Assembly: GCA_016987375.1 (NCBI GenBank)
Contig: PJRA01000274.1
Location: 1,393 to 47,171, forward strand
Direction: 5' to 3'
Length of the DNA stretch: 45,779 bases
DNA from: Brachionus koreanus
Lineage: Eukaryota; Rotifera; Eurotatoria; Ploima; Brachionidae
Position 1 is the first letter of the stretch. The number at the start of each line of letters is the position of its first letter. Below the pieces are notes generated by a model. It was not told the DNA's origin and did no database searches. It saw only the letters and a program-made list of their open reading frames with translations. Shown in pieces: positions 12,393-23,555 of this stretch. Both the position numbers and the translations under genes were made by a program.

Positions 12393-13994
12393 TCAATTCG
12401 CTTGCATATCTTGTTCATCATCATCATATTCATCAAACTCATCATCATAGTCCTCATCATCATCTTCAGCGTTTTCATTATCAAAAGAAAAGGCTTTTTG
12501 ATTTTTTCCCGCTTTTCCATTCATTCCACGCGATCGCTTCCATTTCATCCGTCTATTTTGAAACCAAACTTTGACCTGTCTTTCGCTCAAATCCAGTGCC
12601 ACTGCAATCTCATATCTACGCAATCGCGTCAAATAATTGTGTTTGCAGAACTCTTTTTCCAAATCTTTAACCTGGGCTTTGGTAAAAGCTGTCCTCTCTT
12701 TACGAGACTTAGAATTAGCTGAGCTAGAATTTTTAGATTTGACTGGTTTAAGCAATCCGGCCTTATTTAAAACTTGATTGTTGGTCACTGAAGTGACACT
12801 AGTGTAATTATTTTGTGCGCCAATATTCGAAATGTGCTCATTGACTGGTGTTACTAGACTTTTGGCCGACAATGAGTTGTGGCCAAGGGCGTTTTGTTTC
12901 CCAAACGAATCGTTCAATTTATCTACAATAAAACATAAATATTTATTATTCTAAAATAGAAAAACACGCTACATAAAACGCTTGATTTCATTTTATGTTT
13001 TTGTTTGTATGAGAAACAAAAACATGTGTTTTTGCAATCAATGCTGCAAATCGACTCAAATTAGTCTAAACATAGTTTATTTATCTTTAAATAAGACTCT
13101 GCTATTTTGACATTTATACAAAAATTTACTACTATAATCACTGGGTTCTAATGCCTTAGATTGTTATTCAACTCAAAAATGCTAATTCGTTTCATCTTTA
13201 GAACTAATTACCTCACTTGTTCAGTTAATCTACAGAACACTAATTCAATGAATTAGTGAATTTTTTTTTTCTAGGACCAAAAATTTTTGCTCAAATAATT
13301 TTGAAAAAAAAATTGCCAAATTCTTACTTTTTAAATAATTATTATTTAGCATAGTATTGGGAGAAATATTTGAATTATTATCAAAGTTGGATTGGGTTTC
13401 ATCTGGTGTTAATGGGTGTGTTGGAACAGTGTAATTATTGTGCTCAATTGAGCTTGAAAACGATGAAGTAGACAAAGAAGAAATGGATTTGTTTAAATTT
13501 TTTTGGCTATTGATCTGATTGTTCTGATTGAGTTTGTTCCACCATGGGTTTGAATCAGTATACTGGTAATCATATGAATTGTAGCCTGGTTGGTATGTTT
13601 GCTGTGTGTAGTAGTTTTGTGGGCATTGGTTTGAATATGTGTGATTGAATTGACTATTTTGATAGTACAATTGGTTGTGTGTCTGAGTATTGGGACCAGT
13701 TGATCCATTGGCGTACACATTGGCCAAACTGGCCAGATGACAGAGTGCAGCAGCTGTTGATGAGTTAACGTCCACGTGGGAATTGTTGGGCGACACGTTT
13801 GACGACGAGGCGCTCGAGTTCAAGTTTGGCGAAGAGGACAACAGAGGTGATATTGTTGGCGATACTTGCGGATTCAGCAAGTATGTCTGATTAGTTTGTT
13901 TGCTAGGATAATAGTTGACATTCGGACTGCTAGGGGTGCCATTTGCGGCCGCTGCAACCGCTACTGCTTGCATATAAAAATGCTGTGCTTCCAT
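12393..13994 (-). CDS. Mox: Mox/Meox-type homeobox transcription factor
   Basis: Two exons, 13328-13994 and 12393-12922, joined in phase 1, give 398 residues. Exon 1 is a low-complexity Ser/Asn/Gln/Tyr-rich region ([18 protein letters not shown]). The homeodomain occupies about residues 295-354. It begins [19 protein letters not shown], continues [18 protein letters not shown] and ends with the recognition helix [16 protein letters not shown]. The [14 protein letters not shown] signature is diagnostic of Mox/Meox (Gax/buttonless) among ANTP-class genes. In other bilaterians these act in mesoderm and muscle patterning. Unusual here is a C-terminal tail of about 30 mostly Asp/Glu residues. A TTTATT (AATAAA on the coding strand) near 12250 could be the poly(A) signal. 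Confidence 0.9.
12923..13327 (-). other. Mox intron
   Basis: The single intron of about 405 nt, with GTAAGA donor and TTGTAG acceptor, lies upstream of the homeodomain exon. No coding signal inside. Confidence 0.7.
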
Positions 13995-14926
13995 TTTTTT
14001 GGTTTTATTCTAAAATTTAACAAATATTTAAATAAGGTCTATCGGTTTATCTGTCTAGTATAGATTTTTCTCATCTAGATTGTAATCCGACTCAATCCAT
14101 AAACCGGATTGAGTGGTAAGATGCCAACCAGGAATAAAGGCGGCAAGTCATGTGAGAGAGAGAGATGTTCTATCTTAATTATGATGAGATAATAATCATG
14201 AAATAATTTGAAATGCAATTATAAAGTAATAAACTCGTTTCTTTTTTTGTTTCTCTGTTAGCTTAAAAAATAACTCCTTTAGAATCGAATCAGCAGTAGA
14301 GTTTTTATAACTTAGATTGCTGTTTAGCAGCCAATTGAATTTTAACTAAAGATAATTGATTCTGATTAGTCGATGGTATTAGAAGATAAATGAAAAGTTC
14401 TTCTAACCTACCCAATTATATTTTCTAGTCGATTTATCTATTAGAAAAATAGAGAATGAGATTAAATTGAAATTAGGTTTAAGCACCGGCGACTTGGACT
14501 AGTAGTTTTCCTTGACTTTGTTTGTTTAATCTCAATAAATATTTGACTTGGTGTTTTGACTATAGAGCATACACGCACATGTGAGCTTTTTGCAAAATGG
14601 ACACAACTCGGATCTTGGGTTTTATCTTCCTATCGAATGCCATTTTTAAAAGACTCTGTACGCCCCAAGTCATATCCTAAATATCAATGCTTTTAAAAAT
14701 AAAATGAATTAGCATTTAAATTTTTTTACAAATCGGTATGCTAACCTTTATGACTTTAGAGGAAATTAATAGATTTTTTTTTCGATCTGAGGCGATTAGA
14801 TTCAAAGTTAAATTTTAAATTTTCAAAATTTTATTCAAATAACTATCTATCTAATAAATGCACCTTTTTTTTTAAATAGTTTAACGTATATCCTTGAATA
14901 GTATTTTTTTTTAAATAAAATTAGTA
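13995..14926. other. Mox upstream region
   Basis: About 930 bp 5' of the Mox start, with somewhat higher GC than the surrounding intergenic DNA. It contains the inverted repeat at 14090-14114 and a GA-rich run (GAGAGAGAGA, about 14155). Probably promoter and enhancer sequence, but no factor site can be named with confidence. Confidence 0.4.
14090..14114. repeat. Perfect 9-bp inverted repeat upstream of Mox
   Basis: ACTCAATCC at 14090-14098 and its exact reverse complement at 14106-14114 flank a 7-nt spacer, about 100 bp before the Mox start codon. It could be a dimeric transcription-factor site or a hairpin in the 5' leader. Confidence 0.5.
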
Positions 14927-15138
14927 TTGGCTACCGCCAGTGGCGGCCACTGGACCGTCAAAAAATGGTGCTGGCCATTATGATAGACACGGGCAATAGA
15001 TTTTTTTTCTATAAATTTACTCAATTCTTTTATCTATCAAATTTTCATTTTGAAATTATTTTTAATTTCTGTACACGGTCATCAAAACAGCCAACATCAT
15101 TTTTTGATGGTCCAGTGGCCGCCACTGACGGTAGCCAA
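14927..15138. mobile_element. MITE with long GC-rich terminal inverted repeats
   Basis: A 212-bp element whose ends (14927-14975 and 15090-15138) are inverted copies of about 46-49 bp starting TTGGCTACCG. They differ at only a few positions, all transitions. Each arm contains a second palindrome, CCAGTGG-CGG-CCACTGG. The arms are strikingly GC-rich against an AT-rich background, and the middle is AT-rich filler without a reading frame. I could not settle the target-site duplication. Confidence 0.75.
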
Positions 15139-15904
15139 CATTAAATAAATTTTTTGTCTAAATAAACAAATAATTTAAAATTTTGGTTAAAATAAAAAAT
15201 TAGCTCTTTCTCGACTGGTAATGTCTAGATTTAAATAAAGAAGAAAAAAAATGTAATTGTATTGAATTTATAATTTTGGAAGATCATATGACTTAATTGA
15301 TTATGAAAAAATACTTAAAACAAGTAGTTTGACTCGGTTGTCGAAGAGATGATCTTGTTTAGATTTCGATTGAGTAGGAAATTAGCATTTGCATGTCGAA
15401 ATTTGTATTTTATCAAAGAATATATTAGCACACATGTGCCGGACTAGGCAACAATCAGATTTCAAGCTTAATTTAAAAATTGAATAAAAACTTGCATTCA
15501 TTATCTCAAATTCAAAGGTTATTTGAATAGAAATAGCTTAACAGCATATGATAATCGGTTTTCATATTTAAACTTTTGTTCAATTCAAAAAACCAAAGCT
15601 GAAATAACATGAATGAATTTATAAAAGTATAGTCGTGATTAAGTGTGTGATCAAGCGACCATGAAATAGATAGGCATAGATTGGAGTAATTTATTTTTTT
15701 TTGCAATCTAAATAGATCTGTATGAGAAAGTTTATTTTTTATCCATGGAGAATTATCGATCAGATAATTAGGCTGGCAATTTGTTATTGTTATTTTTAAA
15801 AGCTAATAAAAATATTGAAATTTTCCGATTTGTTTTTCTTTATAATTTCGCTGGAAATGCTAACTATAATTGAGCCAATTATTTGGGAATATTGATTGAA
15901 ATTT
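15139..15904. other. Intergenic, no gene seen
   Basis: AT-rich, stops in all frames. Confidence 0.45.
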
Positions 15905-16140
15905 ATCTGTTTGTATCAATTAAAATTTTAAATACCGATCGAATCGTCTCTAGAGGACTCTTGTAAAAAATTATAATATCATATCAAAAACTGATGCTTA
16001 ATATTCTAATATTGAATTTAGACTTTTTCATTTCTTGAATTATAGAATTAAAAAAATAGGAAAAATTTTCAAGTTGTAAAATTTGTTATTTCTAATACAA
16101 AAAAATAATTTGATTTACGAAATAAAAATAAAAGTTTTTA
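15905..16140 (+). repeat. Dispersed repeat, copy 2
   Basis: Same orientation as the copy at 10998-11270. The first 46 bp match it apart from three single-base gaps (ATCTGTTTGTATCAATTAAA ... ACCGAT(C)GAATCGTCTC). Later shared blocks include AATTTAGA(C/T)TTTTT, AGAATTAA and TTGTAAAATTT. Confidence 0.5.
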
Positions 16141-18098
16141 CAAATTGAAATTTTTTATTATCTTAATTTTTCTATTTTTTATACTTAGCACTGAACTTAA
16201 ACCTAATATTTTTTTTAAACTACTAGAAAATTTAAATTTTCAAATTCTCAAAAAAAAATTTTGATTTTTTATAGCTTTTCTTTATTAAAATTTTTAGATT
16301 GCTCTTATTTCGAAATTTTGATTTTTGAGATATGAGCAAAGTCTTCAAAAATATCTTTTAGCTAATACTCTTATATAAAAGCATTAAATCATGTAAGAAA
16401 TAAATTGTTATATATGTACTTTTTCGCTTTCATACAAAGCTAAACAGTGAAAAAAATTAAATACCATAGAATTCTCAACAAAATCCTGAATGTGAGAAAT
16501 TTCAAAAATTTTGAGTCAAATTATTTTAAAATAAAAAATTAGATTGTTAGTATTGAATAAGAAAAATAATATCTTTTATTTATTTGTAATTAATTACACC
16601 TCATAAGTAGCGTTGGATGTGGTCTAAATTTGAAAAATATTAAGAATCAAAAAATTTTTAGATAACTTTTATATAGCTTTTGAAAAATTTTTTTAATACA
16701 AAAACATCGTTTTTTATTAACAAAATAAATTCTGTTAAAATATTTCAAAACTGAGTTGATAGCACTTTTTTTTTTAAATATTTTTTAAAATTTCAATCAA
16801 AAATAATTCAATTTTACAAATAAAACCCGCATACAAGTTGGCTCACGTATATGTTTTTTTGCCATTATATAATAAATTTTTAATATGAAGCAATAAAAAT
16901 TAATTGAGATATTTAGAGCGTTTAAATTAATATTTTTTTTTTTTACATATAAGTCAATTTTATTTTAGTCATTATAAATATCAAAATCTTTTAAAAGCGT
17001 AAAAGGAAAAATAACTGAAAAAAATTTCACAGCAAGTTAGAACGATTTATTAATCTTAATAAAAACATCAAGAAAGAAAGACAAAAATTTAATTCAAATT
17101 AAAAAATTATTTTTGACAAAAGATTAATTTTTGTCATTCATTTATTTATTGAAATAATTTAAAAATTTAATATATTTTGCAACTTTTTCGATTCAGTAAA
17201 TAAAACTTAATAGGTTAAATAGCATGAATTTTCTTATACAAACATAAATCTATAAATTTCTGATTGTGTATTTTTATAATTAGAAAAATTTAGTATTTAA
17301 AAAAATTTAAAAATATTTTATTTATAAGATATTTTACAACCATTGAGTTAACATGGAATATTTTTTAACTTTAAAATTCTGATCTCTAATTTTTATTTTA
17401 TAAAAATTCATCCTGTATTGCTGATTAACTTACTAAGCCAAATTAATTTTTAAAATTCCAAATTGAATTTCTAATTTATTTTCCTGAAAAACAAAATCAA
17501 GAAGATATTTGTTTAAGTTTTATTTCTTTTATCTTTTAAATGCTATAGAGATTTAGTTCATGTGTTAGTAATAAACTATTTATTCATTTGATATTCTGAG
17601 AATTGGAAAGCAATTGATTTAGAACTTAGGATTAAAAAAATTTAAAATATGGGTAAGCAAATCTTTTTATGCGAGTAACGAAATGTTAGACTTTTTTAAA
17701 AATCAAATTTTTTTTAATAAAATTAATAATGAAATAAATAATTAAAAAAAAAACATTATTTTGTTTATGAAAAATTCATTTTTTGTAATGAAATTAGAAA
17801 TTTCTAAAAAGAAATTGACCAGCTTCGATTTTTTTCATGCTTTCATTTAATCTTTCATTTTTGTAAGTTCATATTTTAATGGGTTGTTTGCTGCTTAAAT
17901 TATTTTTATTGCCTGTTGCTCTATTTAGCTTTTTTTAATTAGATTAACTGAGAAAGAAAAATAGTAAAAAGTTATGATTTATTTGCAAATTTTATTTTTT
18001 TTAATTAGCAAACTTAAAATAGTAAATTTTAGGATTTTATCTAAAATTTTCATCCTGAAAATTGTTTTGAAATCGCGTCTTCAAACTTTCAAATACTA
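16141..18098. other. Intergenic, no gene seen
   Basis: Nearly 2 kb of A/T runs with stops in every frame. No repeats or RNA genes recognised. Confidence 0.5.
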
Positions 18099-18176
18099 AT
18101 CAATTACAAAAAATTTATTACGTTTTCTCTTAATTTATTGAAAAAAAAGTATAAGCCATAAATTCTTGAAAAAACA

Positions 18177-18248
18177 AGGGGGCATCCGGGATTGAACCGG
18201 AGACCTCTCGATCTGCAGTCGAATGCTCTACCACTGAGCTATACCCCC
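18177..18248 (-). tRNA. trnC: tRNA-Cys (GCA)
   Basis: A 72-nt cloverleaf read on the minus strand. The acceptor stem pairs GGGGGTA with TGCCCCC (one G-U), the D arm is AGCTCAGTGGTAGAGC, the anticodon loop CTGCAGA gives GCA, and the T stem TCCGG/CCGGA is fully paired around TTCAATC. The discriminator is T and there is no intron. A T6 run just downstream (minus strand) is a Pol III terminator. This looks like the intact member of the pair. Confidence 0.95.
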
Positions 18249-18377
18249 TTACGAATCTATTTAATTGAAGACACTAAAAGAAAATATTATAATAACACCT
18301 TTAATTTAAAATATGTCACAAAAAAATTGTCAATGAAAAAAATTTTTTTTTGAAAACTACAACTATATTATTTTGAG

Positions 18378-18449
18378 GGGGGTATAGCTCAGTGGTAGAG
18401 CATTCGACTGCAGATCGAGAGGTCGCCGGTTCAATCCCGGATGCCCCCT
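18378..18449 (+). tRNA. trnC: tRNA-Cys (GCA), second copy
   Basis: Same 72-nt fold and anticodon as its inverted partner. One change puts G at the first T-stem position, giving a G-A mismatch at the base of that stem (GCCGG/CCGGA). A T6 terminator follows at 18452-18457. Probably functional or only slightly weakened. Confidence 0.93.
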
Positions 18450-18451
18450 TG

Positions 18452-18457
18452 TTTTTT
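18452..18457 (+). terminator. Pol III terminator of tRNA-Cys
   Basis: Run of six T three bases after the tRNA 3' end, the standard RNA polymerase III stop signal. Confidence 0.8.
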
Positions 18458-18530
18458 CAAGAATTTATAGCTTATACTTTTTTATCAATAAATTAAGAGA
18501 TAACGTAATAAATTTTTGGTAATTGATTTT

Positions 18531-19666
18531 TAATTAAAATTTTTGACGTCAATCGATGAAAAAATTTCAATACTTCTTTAAGAATAAAATCACAATAATT
18601 AAATATTGATATTGTGATTTACTTTTTTAAAAGATTTTGAATTTGAAAATCATTTTAATTTTTATAAATATTTATCAAGATCCATCATCCATTTTTGAAT
18701 AAAAAATTAATTTAAAAGGTTGAAAATTTTCACACAATTTCATCAAAATAAAAAATTACTATTAATTAGGAGAATATGTGAAAACAAATGATAACAAACT
18801 ATGTTTTTTACATAAATAAACAAATTTATAAAAAAATTTTTCTTTTAAAAATTTTCCAAATATATTAAAAAATAAACATGTATCTTCGATGTCAAATAAT
18901 CTATCAGTTTTAATTAATTCACAAAATTTGATCTAACTTAAATGTAATTATAAATAGTATGTAAATATACATGTAATTATTTTAAACTAATTAACAAAAA
19001 AATTGAAATTCAGTTTTTTAAATCTTATTATTTTATTTTTTTGGTGGATTTTTTTGCACCCCCAGTTTACGTTTTCGAAATAAAAATAAAAAATACATAA
19101 TAAAAAGTGAATTTGCACGAGTATTATAAAGATATAATTAACATTTAAAATTTTTGTCAAAAATTTATTTTCATTAAAGGAAATACTGTTTTTTTTATAT
19201 ATTTTCTCATGTTTTCAAACAATAAAATTCAAATAATTTTTGTAATAGAAATGTAAGAATTTTTTTGAAATAAAAAAACTTCAACTAAATTACAAACTAA
19301 TCGAAAATTATATTTCTAACTCTTGTGTCTATAAACAATTTTTTTTTGATTGAGCTTATTTTCATAGAAAATAAAGGCCAATTTTTATGCCCTACCAATA
19401 AACTAAATGTTAGAATTTTCATTTGAAATTTTTTTTTAATATTACTTAATGGTAAACCATCGATATTTTTCTCTTGAAAACTATCAAACCGAAACAAAAT
19501 GAAAATTTACTTAGCATATTTTATTATTTCAGAAATTAAAAGGTGAGGTTTGTCAAATTGATTTGAAAAAGCCCCCTACACTTCTGTATACAATTTGAAA
19601 ATTAATTGAGAAAAATATCTATGATTATGAAATCATTTAACTATGAAGAATGCAAACAAAACTGCT
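18531..19666. other. Intergenic, no gene seen
   Basis: AT-rich. It contains an 11-bp perfect inverted repeat, AAATCACAATA (18587-18597) with its complement at 18610-18620. No gene found. Confidence 0.45.
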
Positions 19667-19674
19667 TATAAATA
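19667..19674 (+). promoter_or_regulatory. TATA box of first elongase gene
   Basis: TATAAATA, 68 bp before the start codon. The same octamer stands 50 bp before the second elongase and 58 bp before the ROCO-like gene. Confidence 0.6.
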
Positions 19675-19734
19675 CCCAAATTGGTTTAATTTGTACAAAA
19701 TTTTTTATTTTTTCAAAATTCAACTGGCTCCAAA

Positions 19735-20858
19735 ATGGAACGTCTTGTCAGTTCATATAACTACTACTTGTCCATTGCTGGTAACCTTCTAATTTGCTTG
19801 TCTTAATGTTTGATTTGAATAAATTCTCAATTAAAGATAAGCGTCTTGAAAATCGCTTCGGAATGAGCAGTATTTTGTCGCCAATTTTAACTTTGGTAAT
19901 TTATGGCATCATTCTGTTTATAATACGCAAAATTATGGAAAATAGAAAACCTTTTGAACTCAAAACATTCATGATATTTTACAATCTTTTTCAAGTTGTA
20001 GCCTCTTTTTATAACTGTTTTGAAGTAAATTCAATCAAAATTAAGATATTTTTTTGACTAAAGTAGATTTTTAGATTTTGTACCTAGTAATAAAAATGAA
20101 GTATAGTTTAACATGTGAACCAGTCGACTATTCAGACGATCCAGATGCGACAAGAGTAATTAATACTACAAAATAGATAATTATTAATTTCTTACTATTT
20201 ATGAAAGTTAGCTTATGCCATTCACTTTTATTATGTGATGAAGGTGACAGATTTAATGGACACTGTAAGATTAAAAAGATAGTTTGAGTTATTTTGTTTA
20301 TTTTTTTTCAAAATTTCAAGATTATTTTTGCATTAAGAAAAAAATCAAATCAAATAACATTTTTGCATGTGTTCCATCATTCATCAATGATTGTAACAGG
20401 ATGGCTCGGAACAAAATGGGTACCTGGTGGCCAATGTAAATTTAATTAAAGTTAATTTTAAAAAATAGTTCAGCAGATCTCTTTAATTAGCTTTTGTATG
20501 TGTTATGTTCAATTCATTTGTACATGGTGTCATGTATAGCTACTACGGATTGTCTTCAATGGGTCCATCTATCCAAAAATACTTATGGTGGAAGAAATAT
20601 TTGACTCAATTACAATTGGTATATTTGAGAATTCTAAAATAATTACTCAATTAAACTCTTTTATTTGAATAGTTTCAATTTTTATGTGTCGTATCCCATT
20701 CGATGGTGAATGCCATGCAAACCGAATGCACATATCCAAAAGCTTTTGTCTACTCGACTGCGATTTACACAACATTGATCGCCGGTCTTTTTGTTAATTT
20801 CTACAGACAATCTTACTTTAAAAAAGCAGCTAAAATCCAAGAAACTAAAACTGAATAA
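19735..20858 (+). CDS. ELOVL: Very-long-chain fatty acid elongase, ELOVL4-like (copy 1)
   Basis: Seven exons: 19735-19780, 19837-20024, 20102-20155, 20208-20264, 20321-20435, 20491-20618, 20673-20858 (257 residues, in-phase throughout). It catalyses the condensation step of fatty-acyl elongation in the endoplasmic reticulum. The catalytic histidine box is HVFHHSSM and the upstream KxxD motif sits in [28 protein letters not shown] followed by KYLTQLQL is typical of the ELOVL1/2/4/5/7 branch, most like ELOVL4, and not the HWYHH (ELOVL3/6) branch. Several hydrophobic spans fit a polytopic membrane protein. An AATAAA at 20881 ends a short 3' UTR. It is a tandem duplicate of 22211-23306 with the same intron positions. 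Confidence 0.93.
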
Positions 20859-22160
20859 TTTATTTCTTTTTAGCGATTTAAATAAAATTTAAATTTTTGT
20901 TACAAAGAAAATTTGGCTAATAAAAAAATTTCAAATATTGACCATTTTTTTTTTTGTGTCTAGCATGAATTTTAATTAGTTTTATTAAAGGATTATGTTA
21001 TGATTTATTTTAATTTTTTTCTTTTAAATGCACAAAAGATTTATTTTGATTTATCAAATAAACACTTACGTGATAAAATCCAATTTTAAATTCAAATTTA
21101 AATGAATCTTTATTAAAAAAAAAATAAGACAAAAATTAAGCATTTTTCCAGATTTTTCATTCAATTTAAATTTATTCACGTTTTTGAGAATGAAAAAAAT
21201 TGATCGTTTTAAAAATTTATTAAGATACATTATTATTCAGTTTTAAAGAATGCTTTTTAAAGGAAAAAAAATATATTAAGAATTTTCATGCTCTAAGCAA
21301 AAAATTTTAGAAGAAAAAGTAATTTTTTTGTAAATATCTTTTTAATTAATTCATTAATAGAAGCTTGTTTGTGGGTGTCAGCATTTTTTCGAAAAATAAA
21401 ATTTATCTAGAATTAATTCAATACTTGTTGATTTTAGAATAAATGAAAATTTATTAATAATTCTCTTTAAACAATGTTCAATCTTTTTTTATTTTCTATT
21501 CATTTTAAATTAATAAATCAAATTAATTTTTATTCATTCTATTATTTCAAGATAAAATTTTCAGCAAAACAATGAATAATATCACTATGTGAATTGATTT
21601 AATTTTTTAATAAAAAGTTCTTCGATAAATGGTGTATGGAAATTTTTTCTAAAAAACTTTTGTTTTTAGAATTTTAAAGAAAATTATGCATAGAAATAAA
21701 TTTTAGTTGTTAAATAAAAATCTTTCGTCTCCTAAGCTATGCAAAAGTTTCAGATTATAATCAAAATACTAAAAGATTTAGTTCAAAATTGTCGAATAAT
21801 TAGATTAATAACTCATAAATTAGAGATCAAATCTCAACCATGTGATATGTGTTCAGTATAAAGTCGCTATGCGCTTTTAAATAAAAAATATCATTATTTC
21901 AAATGAAAGTACAATTTTTTTAAAATTGAATTTTCAGAAATTTGATTAAGCAATTGTTTAACCAAACACTTTTTATAGAATATCGACTAAAATTTAACCT
22001 TTGAGAATGTTTTTTAAATATTAATAATTAATGAATTTTTTTAAAAAAGCTCTAAGAAGACATAGAGAGTACATTCATAATTTTTTCCTCAGAAAAATTT
22101 TAGTTTTATGCTCATACAACTTTTAGTCTAAATTTTCTAAATCACTAAACTGTGAAAATG
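20859..22160. other. Spacer between the elongase genes
   Basis: About 1.3 kb, AT-rich, no gene seen. It separates two co-directional duplicates, each with its own TATA box, so they are not co-transcribed. Confidence 0.5.
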
Positions 22161-22168
22161 TATAAATA
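22161..22168 (+). promoter_or_regulatory. TATA box of second elongase gene
   Basis: TATAAATA, 50 bp before the start codon, the same octamer as in the first elongase promoter. Confidence 0.6.
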
Positions 22169-22210
22169 GATAAGCTCAATTTTAAATTTGAGCCATAAAT
22201 TTACCCGAAA

Positions 22211-23306
22211 ATGAGCAATCTAATGGACCTTTTTTCTTATTGGGATTCAATAGCTGGTAATTTTAAAATTTATAAAAAATTTATTGATAAATAAATAAGA
22301 AATTATTTAAAGATCCCAGAATGAATGAAAAATTCTCTATGGATACAATAATGTCACCGATAAAAATTCTCGTTCTGTACATTATTCTTCTAATAGGAAT
22401 TGTAAAACTGATGAAATATAGAGAAGCGTTTGAGCTTAAAAATTTTATGATCGGCTACAATTTATGCCAAGTTATCGCTTCATTTTTCAATTCATTTGAA
22501 GTAATTGAGGGAAAAATTTTAATAGATTTAATTTTGAGTTTTTTTCAAGATACTTTTTCTTGCTATTCAAAGTAGATTTAGTCTCACGTGTCAACCGGTC
22601 GATTATTCCGAAAACCATTTAGCCAAAAGGGTAAATAGAATTTTTAATAATTGTAATTTTGTGACTATTTTTTTTAAGATGGCCAACGCAATTTATTTTT
22701 ACTACTTGATGAAGCTTGCTGATTTAATTGACACTGTAAGTTTGAAATTAAAATTTGTTTAATCTAATTTTAAGTTTTTAGATCATTTTTGCCCTTAGAA
22801 AAAAATCTAACCAAATTACATTTTTGCACGTTTACCATCATATATCGATGGTTTTAACTGCATGGTCTGGTACAAAATGGGTTGCTGGAGGCCAGAGTAC
22901 TTTGTTTTAAAAAAATCAAACATAAATTTTTCTAATTGAAAACCAAAGCTTTTCTAATTTGTGCTCTTAACTCACTTGTTCATGCCGTAATGTACAGTTA
23001 TTACGGACTGGCCGCTCTAGGACCCTCGGTTCAAAAATATTTATGGTGGAAAAAATACTTAACCCAATTTCAATTGGTAATCAAGATGAAATTTATATGT
23101 TTATTTTTTAATAATTTTATAAATTAAAGATACAATTTACAATTGTTATTTCTCATGCCATCGTAAATTTGTTCCAAAAAGATTGTACATATCCAAAAGG
23201 ATGGAGTTGGGCAGCAATTATCTACACTTCACTAATGGCTCTTTTATTTATGAATTTCTATAAAAATTCCTATGGAAAAAAAATGAAAAAAGTTCATTCT
23301 AATTAG
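22211..23306 (+). CDS. ELOVL: Very-long-chain fatty acid elongase, ELOVL4-like (copy 2)
   Basis: Exons by homology to copy 1: 22211-22256, 22313-22500, 22577-22630, 22679-22735, 22782-22896, 22949-23076, 23130-23306 (254 residues if exon 3 is included as drawn). The first six exons have exactly the same lengths as in copy 1; the last is 9 nt shorter. The histidine box is [16 protein letters not shown] carries the KxxD motif, and [20 protein letters not shown] is the branch signature. The Lys-rich end [11 protein letters not shown] suits ER residence. Odd point: exon 3 should begin at 22577 in phase 0, but the two bases before it are GA. All nearby AG acceptors put the exon in the wrong frame, so this copy may be damaged or mis-sequenced there. 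AATAAA at 23339. Confidence 0.85.
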
Positions 23307-23555
23307 GCTATTTTTTATGATAAATTTTTTATTTTAATAATAAAATTATTCATTTCTATATTTATTCAATTTTTTTGGTAAGTCTTATTGATTTTAGTTT
23401 TTAATTTTTGCTTGAGCTTATTTTTTTGTCGTTTTGATTGAATTAAATTAAATTTAGAATAAATTAGCCTGCTTTTTGAACTAAAATAGAAAATTTAAAA
23501 ATTCTCATTTTTGGAAAAAAAATTAAATGAATAAAAATTTATTGAATTTCATTAT
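23307..23555. other. Convergent spacer, elongase 2 / Rel A
   Basis: 250 bp between two converging stop codons. It carries the poly(A) signals of both genes (AATAAA at 23339 on plus; TTTATT at 23538-23543 read on minus). Confidence 0.6.

Larger units (their letters stand above)
18099..18530. repeat. Inverted duplication carrying two tRNA-Cys genes
   Basis: Arms of about 150 bp (18099-18248 and 18378-18530) are inverted copies, roughly 95% alike, around a 129-bp AT-rich spacer. Each arm holds a tRNA-Cys gene plus about 75-80 bp of its 3' flank. The 5' sides of the tRNAs face each other and transcription diverges. Confidence 0.85.

Noticed and set aside
12402..12722. Plus-strand reading frame rich in Ile/Val opposite Mox
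   Set aside because: It is the complement of the acidic GAT/GAA repeat and homeodomain of Mox; the apparent hydrophobic run is a mirror of Asp/Glu codons.
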